From assembly GCF_947492535.1 (NCBI RefSeq), contig NZ_CANLNH010000003.1, positions 310,001 through 374,000 on the forward strand: a stretch of DNA of 64,000 bases, in the 5' to 3' direction. This document shows, one piece after another, positions 1 through 9,135 of the stretch. Every line of letters starts with the position of its first letter. Position 1 is the stretch's first letter. The translations under genes and the position numbers were made by a program. Origin of the DNA: an uncultured Dokdonia sp. GTDB lineage: Bacteria > Bacteroidota > Bacteroidia > Flavobacteriales > Flavobacteriaceae. Below the pieces are notes generated by a model. It did no database searches. It had not been told where the DNA came from and saw nothing but the letters and a program-made list of their open reading frames with translations.

Positions 1-1
1 A

Positions 2-1132
2 GTAAGTAAACTAGGAGGCGCTGGTGGTGGTGCGCCTATAGAAATTAAAGTATCTGGAGATGATCCTGATAAGCTTGCTGAAATTTCATCAGAAATTAAA
101 GCCAAGCTATTTGCAATGGATGGTACTAAAAACATCAAAGATGATTGGGGGCCTAAAGGGAAAAAATTCCTCATTGAAATAGATCAAAATAGAGCACAAA
201 GTGCTGGGGTTACCAATCAAGATGTCGCAGTGTCTTTACAAACAGTGCTAGACGGCTTTAGAGCTGGAGAATATCGAGAAGGTGACAAAAATATTCCTAT
301 CGTCATGAAAGGAGGAAATAGTAATGCGTTAACGCTCTCCTCATTAGAAAGTTTAAATATTTATGCGCAAGGTTCAGGTAAAAGTGTTCCTTTTTTACAA
401 GTCGCAAAAGTAGTTCCTCAATGGCAATACTCTAAAATTAAACGTCTCAATCTAGATAGAACCATTGTAGTTTCTAGCCAACTAACGGCTGATGGCAATG
501 CCTCTGAAATTATGGCAATTGTAAACCCGTGGCTTGCTGAAAATTCTCAAAATTGGGGTGATGGCTATGCTTATAATGTAGGTGGTGAAGCAGAACAAAC
601 AGCAGAAAATATGGGAGCTGTTGGAAAATATTTACCATTATCTGCTTTTATTATTGTGATGCTTTTAATCATCCAGTTCAATTCCTTTAGAAAAATGGTT
701 ATGATTGTATGTACGATTCCTCTGGGGATTATTGGAATGGTACTAGGATTACTTGTTTTTAATGTGCCTTTTGGATTTATGGCATTTCTAGGAGTTATTT
801 CGCTGGCAGGGATTGTAATTAATAATGCTATTGTATTAGTAGATCGTATCGAAATAGAACAAAGCGAAATGAAACGTAAAGATCAAGATGCTGTAATCGC
901 TGCTTGTTTACAGCGTTTTAGGCCTATTATTTTAGCCACATTTACAACTGTTCTCGGATTAATACCGCTGTATCTTGGAGGAGGAGAGATGTGGGAACCC
1001 ATGGCAGTAACGATCATGATAGGATTGTTGTTTGGAACAGTGATCACCTTACTTTTCATCCCAGCATTTTATGCAGTGATGTATAAAGTAAATTACGATG
1101 CGTATGAATTTGATGAGACGTTATTAGAATAA
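2..1132 (+). CDS. RND-family efflux transporter, C-terminal part (5' end outside window)
   Basis: The frame is open from base 2, so this is the last 376 residues of a roughly 1000-residue pump and the ATG at 116 is an internal methionine. The first 200 residues resemble the periplasmic porter region of AcrB/CusA-type permeases. From about base 620 there are four to five strongly hydrophobic segments, with family signatures such as QFNSFRKM and SLAGIVINNAIVLVDRIE, which belong to the second transmembrane half. RND pumps work in the inner membrane with a periplasmic adaptor and an outer-membrane channel, driven by the proton gradient. The substrate cannot be told from this fragment. The next gene begins 2 bases after the stop, so the two are probably co-transcribed. 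Confidence 0.93.
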   Translation, partial: VSKLGGAGGGAPIEIKVSGDDPDKLAEISSEIKAKLFAMDGTKNIKDDWGPKGKKFLIEIDQNRAQSAGVTNQDVAVSLQTVLDGFRAGEYREGDKNIPIVMKGGNSNALTLSSLESLNIYAQGSGKSVPFLQVAKVVPQWQYSKIKRLNLDRTIVVSSQLTADGNASEIMAIVNPWLAENSQNWGDGYAYNVGGEAEQTAENMGAVGKYLPLSAFIIVMLLIIQFNSFRKMVMIVCTIPLGIIGMVLGLLVFNVPFGFMAFLGVISLAGIVINNAIVLVDRIEIEQSEMKRKDQDAVIAACLQRFRPIILATFTTVLGLIPLYLGGGEMWEPMAVTIMIGLLFGTVITLLFIPAFYAVMYKVNYDAYEFDETLLE

Positions 1133-1134
1133 GA

Positions 1135-1797
1135 ATGTTATCAAAACTATATCCATATCGTTTTGAGTTATTCTTCTTTAGTCAGATAGTGATACTCTTT
1201 GGTTCTTTATTAGTGCCTGCATCACTTTTTGAAGTTGTTTTAGCACCTATTTTATTTCAGGTAAATGTGATCTCAGGAATACTATTAGTATCAAAAAAGA
1301 AAAAACTAATGTGGTTTCTTATTGTACTTTTAATCATTGTTGGTGTTCTTTATGGAATTAATCAAGCAAATGAGAATGGTCTCGCTATCATTGATTTTAT
1401 TCAAATGGGAGGATATTTCTTATTTTATTTGATCATAACATGCGAACTTATTTTTCAAGTTTGGAAAACAAAAAAAGTAAATATAAAAGTCATCTTCGGA
1501 TTGATAAGTGGTTACATTTCATTGGGACTCATTGGGTTCTTTATTTGTATGAGTATAGAGTTATCACATGCAAATTCATTTACAAATTTGGTTGTTGAAA
1601 ATGGGATGAGCTTAACAGAGCGATTGATGTATTTTAGTTATGTAACACTATCTACATTAGGGTATGGAGATATTGTTCCTAAAACCATATTAGCACAAAA
1701 AGCAGCGATCTTAATTAGTCTTTTAGGGCAATTTTATCTAGTCATTCTTACAGCAGTAATTGTAGGAAAATATATTAATCAAAAAAATGAAAACTAA
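1135..1797 (+). CDS. Two-pore-type potassium channel family membrane protein
   Basis: This 220-residue protein has about six hydrophobic segments and a pore loop near residues 163-180 containing TLGYGDIVP, the potassium selectivity filter (TxGYGD) of the Ion_trans_2 family. A final transmembrane helix follows the filter. No RCK/TrkA-N domain is attached, so it is probably a simple ungated or voltage-independent channel. The ATG lies 2 bases after the RND stop, with no room for a promoter, so expression is probably coupled to the pump. The first four helices are not a recognisable voltage sensor, because no regularly spaced arginines are seen. Family assignment is firm; ion specificity is inferred from the filter only. 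Confidence 0.85.
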   Translation: MLSKLYPYRFELFFFSQIVILFGSLLVPASLFEVVLAPILFQVNVISGILLVSKKKKLMWFLIVLLIIVGVLYGINQANENGLAIIDFIQMGGYFLFYLIITCELIFQVWKTKKVNIKVIFGLISGYISLGLIGFFICMSIELSHANSFTNLVVENGMSLTERLMYFSYVTLSTLGYGDIVPKTILAQKAAILISLLGQFYLVILTAVIVGKYINQKNEN

Positions 1798-1801
1798 TAC
1801 A

Positions 1802-1821
1802 TACGCTTTCGCGAAAGCGTA
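1802..1821. repeat. Dispersed palindrome, exact 20-bp copy (intergenic)
   Basis: Perfect TACGCTTTCGCGAAAGCGTA, extended by one more paired base on each side, 4 bases after the channel gene stop and 17 bases before the TerB-like gene. There is no T-tract, so it does not look like an intrinsic terminator. Confidence 0.95.
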
Positions 1822-1838
1822 TATAAACATATCTAATT

Positions 1839-2255
1839 ATGAGTACTAATTCAAACAGTCAGTATTATACGGCATATGCAGCCATCGTAAAAATTACATT
1901 GAGAGATGGTATGGTTTCTGAAGAAGAAAATGAATTTTTAAAGCACCTTTCAGCTAAACTACATATTCGTTTAGATGAGTATCAAGATATCATGGAAAAT
2001 TATACGTATCAGGAAATTGTAGCCCCATATACCTATAATGAACGATTAAAAAGTTTGTATGAATTAACTAAAATTATTCATGAAGATACTACGATTATTG
2101 GCGAAAAACAAGCTAAATGGTTACAGCGTATAGGTACGGCAATAGGTTTTAATCCAAGTAATGTAAAATATATAACAGCAAAGGGATTAGATCTTATAAA
2201 AGAAGAAGCAGATGTTGAAGCTTTTTCTAATGGAATTAGAGGTATTAATAAATAA
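1839..2255 (+). CDS. TerB-like (TerB/DjlA N-terminal fold) protein
   Basis: This 138-residue soluble, all-helical protein has no signal peptide. The pattern ITLRDGMVSEEENEFLKHL (residues about 18-37), with an acidic EF-hand-like stretch, and a later second helical half resemble TerB domains, which are associated with tellurite-resistance and membrane-stress loci. No other ter genes are nearby, so tellurite resistance should not be assumed. It lies in a five-gene same-strand run between the K+ channel-like gene and the PagL-like gene, 16 bases before the latter. Confidence 0.6.
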   Translation: MSTNSNSQYYTAYAAIVKITLRDGMVSEEENEFLKHLSAKLHIRLDEYQDIMENYTYQEIVAPYTYNERLKSLYELTKIIHEDTTIIGEKQAKWLQRIGTAIGFNPSNVKYITAKGLDLIKEEADVEAFSNGIRGINK

Positions 2256-2271
2256 CTGATCTTTTATTAAA

Positions 2272-3414
2272 ATGAGAAACACTATTTGTATGCTTATAGT
2301 GCTTATGAGTTTTATAAGCGCCTATGCTCAAGAAACAAAAGAGCAAGAAGGTCGGTATCGTTTTGTAGAAATTAAATCTCATTTTGGCGCTTTTTTAAAA
2401 TCTGATAACCCATTAGGGAATAGTGGTATTTTAGATAATGGATATGGGGGTATTACCGTAAAATATGGATGGCAACCCATAGATCCTGATAGCTGGGCAG
2501 CACGTTATGGATATCCTTCGTATGGGATAGGCGTGTATACTGGATTTTTAAGTGATGCTCAAGTTTTTGGGAATCCTAATGCACTATTCGCATTTATGAA
2601 TTTTCCTATTTCAAATTCAGATAAACGAAATGTATTTAGTATTGAACCGTCCGTAGGTATCACCTATAACCTGAATCCTTTTGATAGTGATGAGAACCCA
2701 TTAAATGAGGCAATTGGTGCTCGTGCCGCCGTCTATTTTAATATAGATCTTGGATTTACTTATAAGTGGACGCGTGAAGTAGATCTATTATATGGATTTG
2801 ATTTTAGTCATTTTAGTAATGGTTCTACATTCAAACCTAATAACGGTCTTAATCTATATGGAATCAATCTAGGCCTGCGTTATAACTATAATGCAGATCA
2901 ATTTGAACTAGATGATGATCCTTATACAAATACCACCGTGCCAGCTCGATTTAAAAGACCCCGTAGAGCTCCTAGAGATATTACTTCTGGTAAATCTATA
3001 AGTGTTTACATTGCAGGAGGTGTATCTCAAAGTGATGCGCTTATAGGAACAAGTACGGTTTTAGGAGTAGGCTCTATTGTTGTAGATTATGAACATAGTT
3101 TTAATGAAATGCACTCTGTGACAGGGGGAGTAGATGTGTTTTATGATAATAGATTACAAGATTTAGAAGCTTCAGATCGCTTGCATTATGGAATACATGC
3201 TGGCTATGATTTTAGCTTTTATAAATTTGACGTAAAATTTCAATTAGGAACCTATATAGGAGACGATAAAGATAAAGGAGCTTTCTTTATGCGACCTGCA
3301 TTACGTTATAATTTTACAGATCGATTTTTTGCTCAGATAGGCCTTAAAACACTTGCAGGGGGTAGTGCAGATTTTATTGAATACGGCATAGGTTTTAGAC
3401 CTTTTAATTTTTAA
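2272..3414 (+). CDS. Acyloxyacyl hydrolase / PagL-like outer-membrane protein, long form
   Basis: This 380-residue protein has a signal peptide (about residues 1-19, ending AYAQ) and alternating beta-strand character throughout. The stretch around residue 180, SHFSNGSTFKPNNGLN, carries the His-x-Ser-Asn-Gly motif of the lipid A 3-O-deacylase PagL family, whose His and Ser are catalytic in the outer-membrane barrel. It is more than twice the usual PagL length: residues about 225-380 form a second barrel-like half without the motif. A paralogue with the same layout lies at 31362-32459. Membership is supported by motif and context; that it actually deacylates lipid A is inference. Confidence 0.65.
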   Translation: MRNTICMLIVLMSFISAYAQETKEQEGRYRFVEIKSHFGAFLKSDNPLGNSGILDNGYGGITVKYGWQPIDPDSWAARYGYPSYGIGVYTGFLSDAQVFGNPNALFAFMNFPISNSDKRNVFSIEPSVGITYNLNPFDSDENPLNEAIGARAAVYFNIDLGFTYKWTREVDLLYGFDFSHFSNGSTFKPNNGLNLYGINLGLRYNYNADQFELDDDPYTNTTVPARFKRPRRAPRDITSGKSISVYIAGGVSQSDALIGTSTVLGVGSIVVDYEHSFNEMHSVTGGVDVFYDNRLQDLEASDRLHYGIHAGYDFSFYKFDVKFQLGTYIGDDKDKGAFFMRPALRYNFTDRFFAQIGLKTLAGGSADFIEYGIGFRPFNF

Positions 3415-3432
3415 TTACCTAAAATAAACATC

Positions 3433-4092
3433 ATGAAACATCTCACTATTTTGTATGTAGCATTCATGGGTCTTTGTGTATTTGCAGTATCCTGTTCTCC
3501 AAAACTAGGGACTAGCTGGAAAGAACCTAATTACCAAGGTAAAAGTTATGAAAAAGTAGTCGTTGTAGGTATAGGTGGAGACCTTACTGGGCAAAGACTT
3601 TTTGAAAATAATGCTGTTCAATTACTTAGAAATAATGGAGTATATGCTGTTTCAGGAACTACTATTTTTCCTCCTAATTTATCACCTAAAAAAGATGATG
3701 ATAGTGAAATTATTGAAATTCTAAAGGAAAATAAGATTGATGCAGTGATTACTATGAGCTTGATTAATGAGAATCAATCACAGCGTTATGTGCAAGGGCA
3801 AACTCGCGCAATACCTACTGGATATGTGCGCTTTGGTAAATATTATTATAGGACATACACTCATGTAAGAGAACCAGGATATTACGTAGATCAAAACTCG
3901 TATCTCATAGAAGCTGTACTGTATGACGTTTCAGGTGAACTTAAAGAAGGTGATAATACAATGGTTTGGACAGGACAATCCTCTTTGATAAATCCGTCTT
4001 CAGTACAGGGTGCAGCGGTTACTTTTACAGAAAGAATGGTGGGTACTCTTATGAATGATCAAATTATAGTGACTAACATAACTAAAGATTGA
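3433..4092 (+). CDS. Uncharacterised lipoprotein
   Basis: This 219-residue protein has a lipoprotein signal (lipobox AVSC, Cys21) and is probably anchored to the outer or inner membrane after Lol sorting. The mature part has an alpha/beta start (KVVVVGIGGD) and a central Tyr/Arg-rich stretch around residues 120-160, then an extended C-terminus. It is of the type seen in DUF4136-like lipoproteins, but I cannot assign a family with confidence. It follows the PagL-like gene by 18 bases and ends the plus-strand run; the next gene converges on it with 3 bases between the stops. Confidence 0.75.
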   Translation: MKHLTILYVAFMGLCVFAVSCSPKLGTSWKEPNYQGKSYEKVVVVGIGGDLTGQRLFENNAVQLLRNNGVYAVSGTTIFPPNLSPKKDDDSEIIEILKENKIDAVITMSLINENQSQRYVQGQTRAIPTGYVRFGKYYYRTYTHVREPGYYVDQNSYLIEAVLYDVSGELKEGDNTMVWTGQSSLINPSSVQGAAVTFTERMVGTLMNDQIIVTNITKD

Positions 4093-4095
4093 ATA

Positions 4096-4932
4096 TTACT
4101 TTAATCTAAATGTGATTACAGGAATTGAAGCATGGTTTGCTAGTTTTTCACTGACACTATGATTAAAGAAATGATCAAGACCTTTTCTTCCTTCAGTAGC
4201 AATACTTATGGCATCTATCTTTAGTTGCTCACATGCATAGGTAACACCAGCTTCTACAGAGTATTCATTTATAATTTCTATAGAAAAATCAATAGTTTGT
4301 GCCTCTTTAGTAAGTGCTTTTTTGAAGTTTGTGATTTTCTCCTTTAATCCAGCGGTACTCATAAATTGATTAGGATAATTTACATAGACAGCCGTTATAG
4401 GGATATGTAGTTGTTTGAAAAACACAATAGCCTTTTGAAAAGCTTCTACGCTATATAAAGAGAAATCTGTAGCAAAAGCAACAGAGGAGAGTGTAAAGTT
4501 TTCTATTTTCTCTTTAATAACCATCACAGGAATCGTAGAGTGGCGTATTACTTTTTCTGTATTAGAGCCTATAAAAAGCTCTTTTATACCACTTGCTCCT
4601 TTAGAGCCCATAATGATAAGATCTATTGTTACATCCTTTATAAGTGTATGTAATTGTTCAAAGTCAATAGCTTTTGTAATCGTTGTATTGTATTCAAGAT
4701 CTTTAAGGTATTCTTTGTCTACAAACGTTGAAAGTTCTTTTTGGGCTGCTTCCATTTTATAAATAACTTCTTGGGAAGTTTTATCTTCTTCTCGATCTAA
4801 AATGGCTCCCATAACCCCAATCATGTGTATAATGTGAAGTGTTGCATTTTGTTGTCTTGCTATATGGCTAGCCATTAACAAAGCATTTTCTGAAAAAACA
4901 GAAAAGTCTACGGGAATCAAAATATGTTTCAT
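4096..4932 (-). CDS. Tandem universal stress protein (UspA family)
   Basis: This 278-residue cytoplasmic protein consists of two Usp folds (about 1-145 and 150-278). The first keeps the ATP-binding pattern G-2x-G-9x-G-S (Gly109, Gly112, Gly122, Ser123). In the second, the matching loop GRKGLDHFFNHS lacks the last glycine, so only the first half probably binds nucleotide. Tandem Usp proteins are typical of Bacteroidota and respond to stress or starvation. It lies 12 bases downstream of the D15-type barrel gene on the same strand, and its stop nearly touches that of the convergent lipoprotein gene. Confidence 0.93.
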   Translation of the reverse strand: MKHILIPVDFSVFSENALLMASHIARQQNATLHIIHMIGVMGAILDREEDKTSQEVIYKMEAAQKELSTFVDKEYLKDLEYNTTITKAIDFEQLHTLIKDVTIDLIIMGSKGASGIKELFIGSNTEKVIRHSTIPVMVIKEKIENFTLSSVAFATDFSLYSVEAFQKAIVFFKQLHIPITAVYVNYPNQFMSTAGLKEKITNFKKALTKEAQTIDFSIEIINEYSVEAGVTYACEQLKIDAISIATEGRKGLDHFFNHSVSEKLANHASIPVITFRLK

Positions 4933-4944
4933 CTTATCTATTTA

Positions 4945-6060
4945 TTAAAACGCTTCATTAACTCCAAAATAAATACCACTGTTACCATCTATCCCAGAAC
5001 CTATATCAAAGCGTAAATACGTGTTTTGATCTTTAAATAATTTATAGCGAACACCTGCACCAAAACTAGGTTTAAAGGTATCTGCATTGAAAAATGTTTC
5101 AGGACGTTCTGCAACTTCTCCAATAAGACCAAAGGCAGCAGCAGTCCATCTAGGTTTAAATCTGTATCTGTACTCTGCTTGTACAACGTACATATGATTA
5201 TCTATAAAACGCCCAAAGAAATAGCCTCTGGCACGTGTGCCTCCTCCATAGCTCGCTAATGCTTGAAAAGGAATATCTCCATAGTTACTTTCAGCATAAA
5301 TTTGTGTAGCTAATGTGCTTTTATCATTTACGACACTATACGTTCTTAAATCTATTACATATTTATTAAATGCACTAGTAGCACCTATAAGCTCTGAAGA
5401 AAATTGTGCTTTGGCTTGTAAATACTGTCCTTTTGTAGGCGATCCTGTATTATCACGTGTATCCAAATTAAATATAGCGCCAAGTGCAGATACAACAGCG
5501 CGATCACTCCCAGGAACAGTTCCCGAAGCTAATATACCGCCTTCTTGTATTTCTGTAACCTGATGGTTCTTAAACGTATATTCAAATCCAAAATTCAAAT
5601 CTGGCGGCAATCTTTTTAAAAATGCAAACCTAAGAGCATGTGTCGTTTGTTTATAAATTTCAAGATTAGTATCTAGTGTTTTAGGGCCAATACCCCAAAA
5701 TTGATTAGGATAAATTTCTAATTGGTACGAAGCATCTATAAAATAGTTTCCTTTTCCTAAATAAATTTGAGGCTTCACCTCAAAAATAAGCTGTTCATTC
5801 AAGGTGTAAATTCCAGAAAATAAGATATTAGAAAGTCGTTCATTATAGGTATTTGTGTTTTTTAACAAAAAGATTTGACCACCACCACCAAATGCAAATT
5901 CTGTTTCTGGAGTATAAAAAGCAATAGGGATTCCTATAAATTTAATAGACTTATCACTCACTAAAGTATCTGTCCTAAATGCATTTTCTCTTGTGTTGCG
6001 TTCTTCTTGTGCCATCAGTACAAGAGGAAAGAGATATAGAAGTAAAAATATTTTTTTCAT
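4945..6060 (-). CDS. BamA/TamA-family (D15 surface antigen) outer-membrane protein
   Basis: This 371-residue protein has a signal peptide (residues 1-17, ending LMAQ). It is almost entirely amphipathic beta-strand and ends in an aromatic residue, as expected for a 16-strand barrel. The segment GGGTRARGYFFGRF near residue 275 matches the conserved RGY-type loop of the Omp85 superfamily, which folds back into the barrel. It carries no POTRA domains (full BamA has five), so it is a barrel-only member whose role is unknown. Its ATG overlaps the stop of the upstream gene by one base (TAATG), which indicates translational coupling. Confidence 0.8.
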   Translation of the reverse strand: MKKIFLLLYLFPLVLMAQEERNTRENAFRTDTLVSDKSIKFIGIPIAFYTPETEFAFGGGGQIFLLKNTNTYNERLSNILFSGIYTLNEQLIFEVKPQIYLGKGNYFIDASYQLEIYPNQFWGIGPKTLDTNLEIYKQTTHALRFAFLKRLPPDLNFGFEYTFKNHQVTEIQEGGILASGTVPGSDRAVVSALGAIFNLDTRDNTGSPTKGQYLQAKAQFSSELIGATSAFNKYVIDLRTYSVVNDKSTLATQIYAESNYGDIPFQALASYGGGTRARGYFFGRFIDNHMYVVQAEYRYRFKPRWTAAAFGLIGEVAERPETFFNADTFKPSFGAGVRYKLFKDQNTYLRFDIGSGIDGNSGIYFGVNEAF

Positions 6061-6728
6061 TAGAAAAAGAAGTCATCAAGTAAAACATTAAAACCAAAAG
6101 AGAATAGCGTGTCGCTTACAGTAATCGTGTCACTAATCGTGCCTGTAGTTGATACTGTATCTACTGTAATCCAAAAATTATTTACATTGAAAGCAAGATC
6201 AAAAGCAATTCTATCATTTATAACATAACTATATCCCACGCCTATGATGGCGCCAAAACCATTTCCTTCACTATTTATTTGAGTTGTTTGTGAAACTTGA
6301 TTGATCGCAGCTTCATCCAAATAGCGGACGTAGCCAGGTGCTAATTGTATAAATAAAGCGCCTTTTTTATTATTTGATAAGTAATAATTGCCTAGCGGAC
6401 CTACAAAAAGTGTTTCGGTAGCGCGTTCAACTATTCCAGAACTACTTGAGCGTTGTGCTTGTAAAGTACCCCCAAAAAGCAATCTATTTTTTATGAATTT
6501 TCCTGTCGTCAGGTTAAGCCCATATTGATTTGTAGTAGTACGCCCCTCAATCCCTGCAACTTCTGATGTGCTGGAACTTATAATACCATCAAGTCCCGTA
6601 AGCCATCTCCCTTTTTTAAAAGGAGTGTCTATAGAGTCTAGAAACTTTGTATCTGTATGCTGTGCTTTGATGCTTTCTATATTCAGTAGAAAAAGAAAAC
6701 AAAAGCTGATTAAGAATGTTATTTTCAA
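6060..6728 (-). CDS. Small outer-membrane beta-barrel protein, TTG start
   Basis: This 222-residue protein has a signal peptide (residues about 1-23, ending IKAQ) followed by repeated short amphipathic strands of the OmpA/OmpW-like 8-strand kind and a C-terminal phenylalanine. No ATG or GTG exists between the upstream in-frame stop at 6744-6746 and the signal peptide, so translation very probably starts at the TTG at 6728. It is coupled to the D15-type gene by a one-base overlap. The function is unknown. Confidence 0.75.
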   Translation of the reverse strand: MKITFLISFCFLFLLNIESIKAQHTDTKFLDSIDTPFKKGRWLTGLDGIISSSTSEVAGIEGRTTTNQYGLNLTTGKFIKNRLLFGGTLQAQRSSSSGIVERATETLFVGPLGNYYLSNNKKGALFIQLAPGYVRYLDEAAINQVSQTTQINSEGNGFGAIIGVGYSYVINDRIAFDLAFNVNNFWITVDTVSTTGTISDTITVSDTLFSFGFNVLLDDFFF

Positions 6729-6778
6729 AAGTCTTTTCTGATTTTAAAGTTAATTTTTAAAGATATTTAATTTATGTA

Positions 6779-6798
6779 TACGCTTTCGCGAAAGCGTA
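6779..6798. repeat. Dispersed palindrome, exact 20-bp copy (intergenic)
   Basis: Perfect TACGCTTTCGCGAAAGCGTA with TA-rich flanks, 8 bases after the HtrA-like gene stop (read on the minus strand) and about 50 bases before the small barrel gene. Confidence 0.95.
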
Positions 6799-6806
6799 TA
6801 TTAAAA

Positions 6807-7823
6807 TCACCTTTTTAGTGTTATTATTTTTCCACGTCGTAAGATTTTGAATTCTAATGTATTATTTGGACCAATATCCTGTGCAACACTCCCTAGTTTT
6901 ACAAGCCCTTCATCAGTAAAATTTATGGGGACATTATTAACGGCTAAAATGATATCACCGCCTGCAATAATCGTTAGTTTATTTATTGAAAGCTCTATAG
7001 TACCATCTCTTAATCCAATATCACGCAAAGGAGAATTACTCGTTAGTTTTTCTACTAATAAACCACTCTCTTGAGGAACGTTAAATAAAGCAGCAAGATC
7101 TCCAGATAAAGGAAGGGAATCCATACCATTCCACAACACTGTTTTTTGAGAAAGTAACTCTTTTGTGATGTTGGAAGAAGCAGCAAAACCTATGCCTTCA
7201 AATCCTCCAGATTGCGTTTTAATATGACTTACTACACCCACAACTTCTCCTTTTAGATTAAACATGGGACCTCCTGAATTTCCTTTGTTTATAGCTGCAT
7301 CTGTTTGGATGAATTCTGAACGAGAAAATGGATTTTGCCCTTGTATATTTTTAAGTTTTCCACTCACATATCCAGAGGATAGCGAATGTTCTAATCCTAG
7401 TGGTGCGCCTACAACAAAGATCCGTTCTCCTATGTTAAGAGCGTCTGAATCTCCCCAAGGAACAGTTACAGGGTCAAATCTTGGAATGATTAATTTGATG
7501 AGTGCAATATCTGCTGTTTCGTGAACCGTAATGACCTTTGCAGGAGAGGATGTACCATCAGAAAAAGAAATTGTCACACGTTCTGCAAGATTTACGACAT
7601 GTGCGGCGGTTACAATCTCTCTATCGGAAATCATAAAACCAGATCCAAGGCTTTTTCCAGAAATCTTCTGTAATTGTACCCCATCAGATACGCGATTACT
7701 TTGCTCTGTATAAATGGTGACTACCGCTGGGTTTACTTGTTTGTATATTTCAGAAAGGTCTTGCGCGCTTAACGATACTGAAAACAATAGACATATTATA
7801 GTTGTAAGAAAAAGGTTTTTCAT
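6807..7823 (-). CDS. HtrA/Deg-like secreted serine protease with PDZ domain
   Basis: This 338-residue protein has a signal peptide (1-20, ending LSAQ) and a trypsin-like domain with the complete triad: His75 (TAAHVV), Asp105 (TADIALIK) and Ser183 (NKGNSGGP). A single PDZ-like domain occupies about 250-338. It is shorter than DegP (about 470 residues, two PDZ), and so closer to DegS in layout, but it has a cleavable leader rather than an obvious anchor. Such proteases degrade or sense misfolded periplasmic proteins. The gene sits 15 bases downstream of the CoA-transferase gene, though no functional link is evident. Confidence 0.9.
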   Translation of the reverse strand: MKNLFLTTIICLLFSVSLSAQDLSEIYKQVNPAVVTIYTEQSNRVSDGVQLQKISGKSLGSGFMISDREIVTAAHVVNLAERVTISFSDGTSSPAKVITVHETADIALIKLIIPRFDPVTVPWGDSDALNIGERIFVVGAPLGLEHSLSSGYVSGKLKNIQGQNPFSRSEFIQTDAAINKGNSGGPMFNLKGEVVGVVSHIKTQSGGFEGIGFAASSNITKELLSQKTVLWNGMDSLPLSGDLAALFNVPQESGLLVEKLTSNSPLRDIGLRDGTIELSINKLTIIAGGDIILAVNNVPINFTDEGLVKLGSVAQDIGPNNTLEFKILRRGKIITLKR

Positions 7824-7838
7824 TCTTAAAGGTAGTTA

Positions 7839-9110
7839 TTATATTAATTTAAATCTCGTATGCATTTCACGGTCTAATGTTTCTTGATGTTCAGGATGTG
7901 CAATACCTACAAGTGCTTTGGCACGTTGTTTTAAACTTTTTCCAAATAAATCTACAATACCATATTCGGTAGCAACATAATGTACATGAGCTCGTGTGGT
8001 TGTGACTCCAGCTCCATGCTTTAAATAGGGGACTATTTTAGAATCTCCTCGTTTTGTAGTAGAAGGCATTGCTATAATTGCTTTGCCTCCTTTTGAAAGT
8101 GCTGCTCCTCGTATAAAGTCCATTTGTCCACCTACGCCAGAATATTGATACGAACCAATAGTGTCTGCACAGATTTGACCTGTAAAATCAATCTCTATAG
8201 CGCTGTTTATAGCTGTTACTTTAGGGTTTAATTTTATAATTGAAGTGTCATTTGTATGGGATGCTTCTTTAAAATGTACGACAGGGTTATCGTCTATATA
8301 ATCGTATAGTTTTTGAGAACCTACAGCAAATGTGGTCAGGATTTTTCCGGGTTTTACTTTTTTGTCTTCCCCCGTAATGACACCATTTTCTATAAGAGGA
8401 AGTACTCCATCTGAAAACATTTCGGTATGAATACCTAATCGTTTATGATGTGTAAGATTATTCAATACAGCATTGGGAATATTCCCAATACCCATTTGTA
8501 ATGTGGCTCCATCTTCGATCAAACCAGCGACATGTTTTCCAATTTGAGTTTCTATTTCTGAAGGCTTGGTTACTATAGATTGGTGTATAGGTGTATCCAT
8601 TTCTACGGCATAATTTATCTCATTCATGTGAATAATACCATCGCCATGTGTTCTAGGTACTTGTTTATTGATCAAAGCGACAACTGTTTTTGCTTTTTCA
8701 ATAGCAGGAATCGTAATATCTACCGAAACACCTAATGAGCAATATCCGTGTTTATCTGGCGGAGAGACCTGAATAAAAGCAACATCTAAGGGAAGTATGT
8801 CTCGTCTAAACAACCAATGAATCTCACTTAAAAAAATAGGAATATAATCCCCATTATTTGAATTAACCCCTTTCCGTACATTCCCACCTACAAAACAACT
8901 TGAAAGCCTAAAAGAGTCACTGTATGGATCTTCCATATATTTTGCTTCGCCATCAGTATGTATCTGGATAATTTCTACGTTATTTAATTCTTTATAGCGA
9001 TCACATAGCGCATCTATTAAAGCATTTGGTGTCATGGCAGCACCTTGAAAAAATATGCGATTATCTGATCTTACAACGGACACAGCTTCTTGAAGGTCTA
9101 CTATTTTCAT
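7839..9110 (-). CDS. Acetyl-CoA hydrolase / CoA-transferase family protein
   Basis: This 423-residue cytoplasmic enzyme spans both domains of the Cat1/4-hydroxybutyrate CoA-transferase family. GIHTEMFSDG (about residues 226-235) carries the glutamate that forms the glutamyl-CoA intermediate, and GVGGQMDFIRGA is the CoA-binding loop near residue 328. Family members move CoA between acetate and succinate, butyrate or 4-hydroxybutyrate, or hydrolyse acetyl-CoA; the substrate is not readable here. It follows the SLC13 carrier gene by 25 bases on the same strand, consistent with uptake and activation of a small carboxylate, but this is inference. Confidence 0.87.
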   Translation of the reverse strand: MKIVDLQEAVSVVRSDNRIFFQGAAMTPNALIDALCDRYKELNNVEIIQIHTDGEAKYMEDPYSDSFRLSSCFVGGNVRKGVNSNNGDYIPIFLSEIHWLFRRDILPLDVAFIQVSPPDKHGYCSLGVSVDITIPAIEKAKTVVALINKQVPRTHGDGIIHMNEINYAVEMDTPIHQSIVTKPSEIETQIGKHVAGLIEDGATLQMGIGNIPNAVLNNLTHHKRLGIHTEMFSDGVLPLIENGVITGEDKKVKPGKILTTFAVGSQKLYDYIDDNPVVHFKEASHTNDTSIIKLNPKVTAINSAIEIDFTGQICADTIGSYQYSGVGGQMDFIRGAALSKGGKAIIAMPSTTKRGDSKIVPYLKHGAGVTTTRAHVHYVATEYGIVDLFGKSLKQRAKALVGIAHPEHQETLDREMHTRFKLI

Positions 9111-9135
9111 AGGATACTTTTTTTGTATTATTTTT

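Noticed and set aside
1839-2255. Tellurite-resistance locus
   Set aside because: Only one TerB-like gene is present; TerC, TerD and others are missing.
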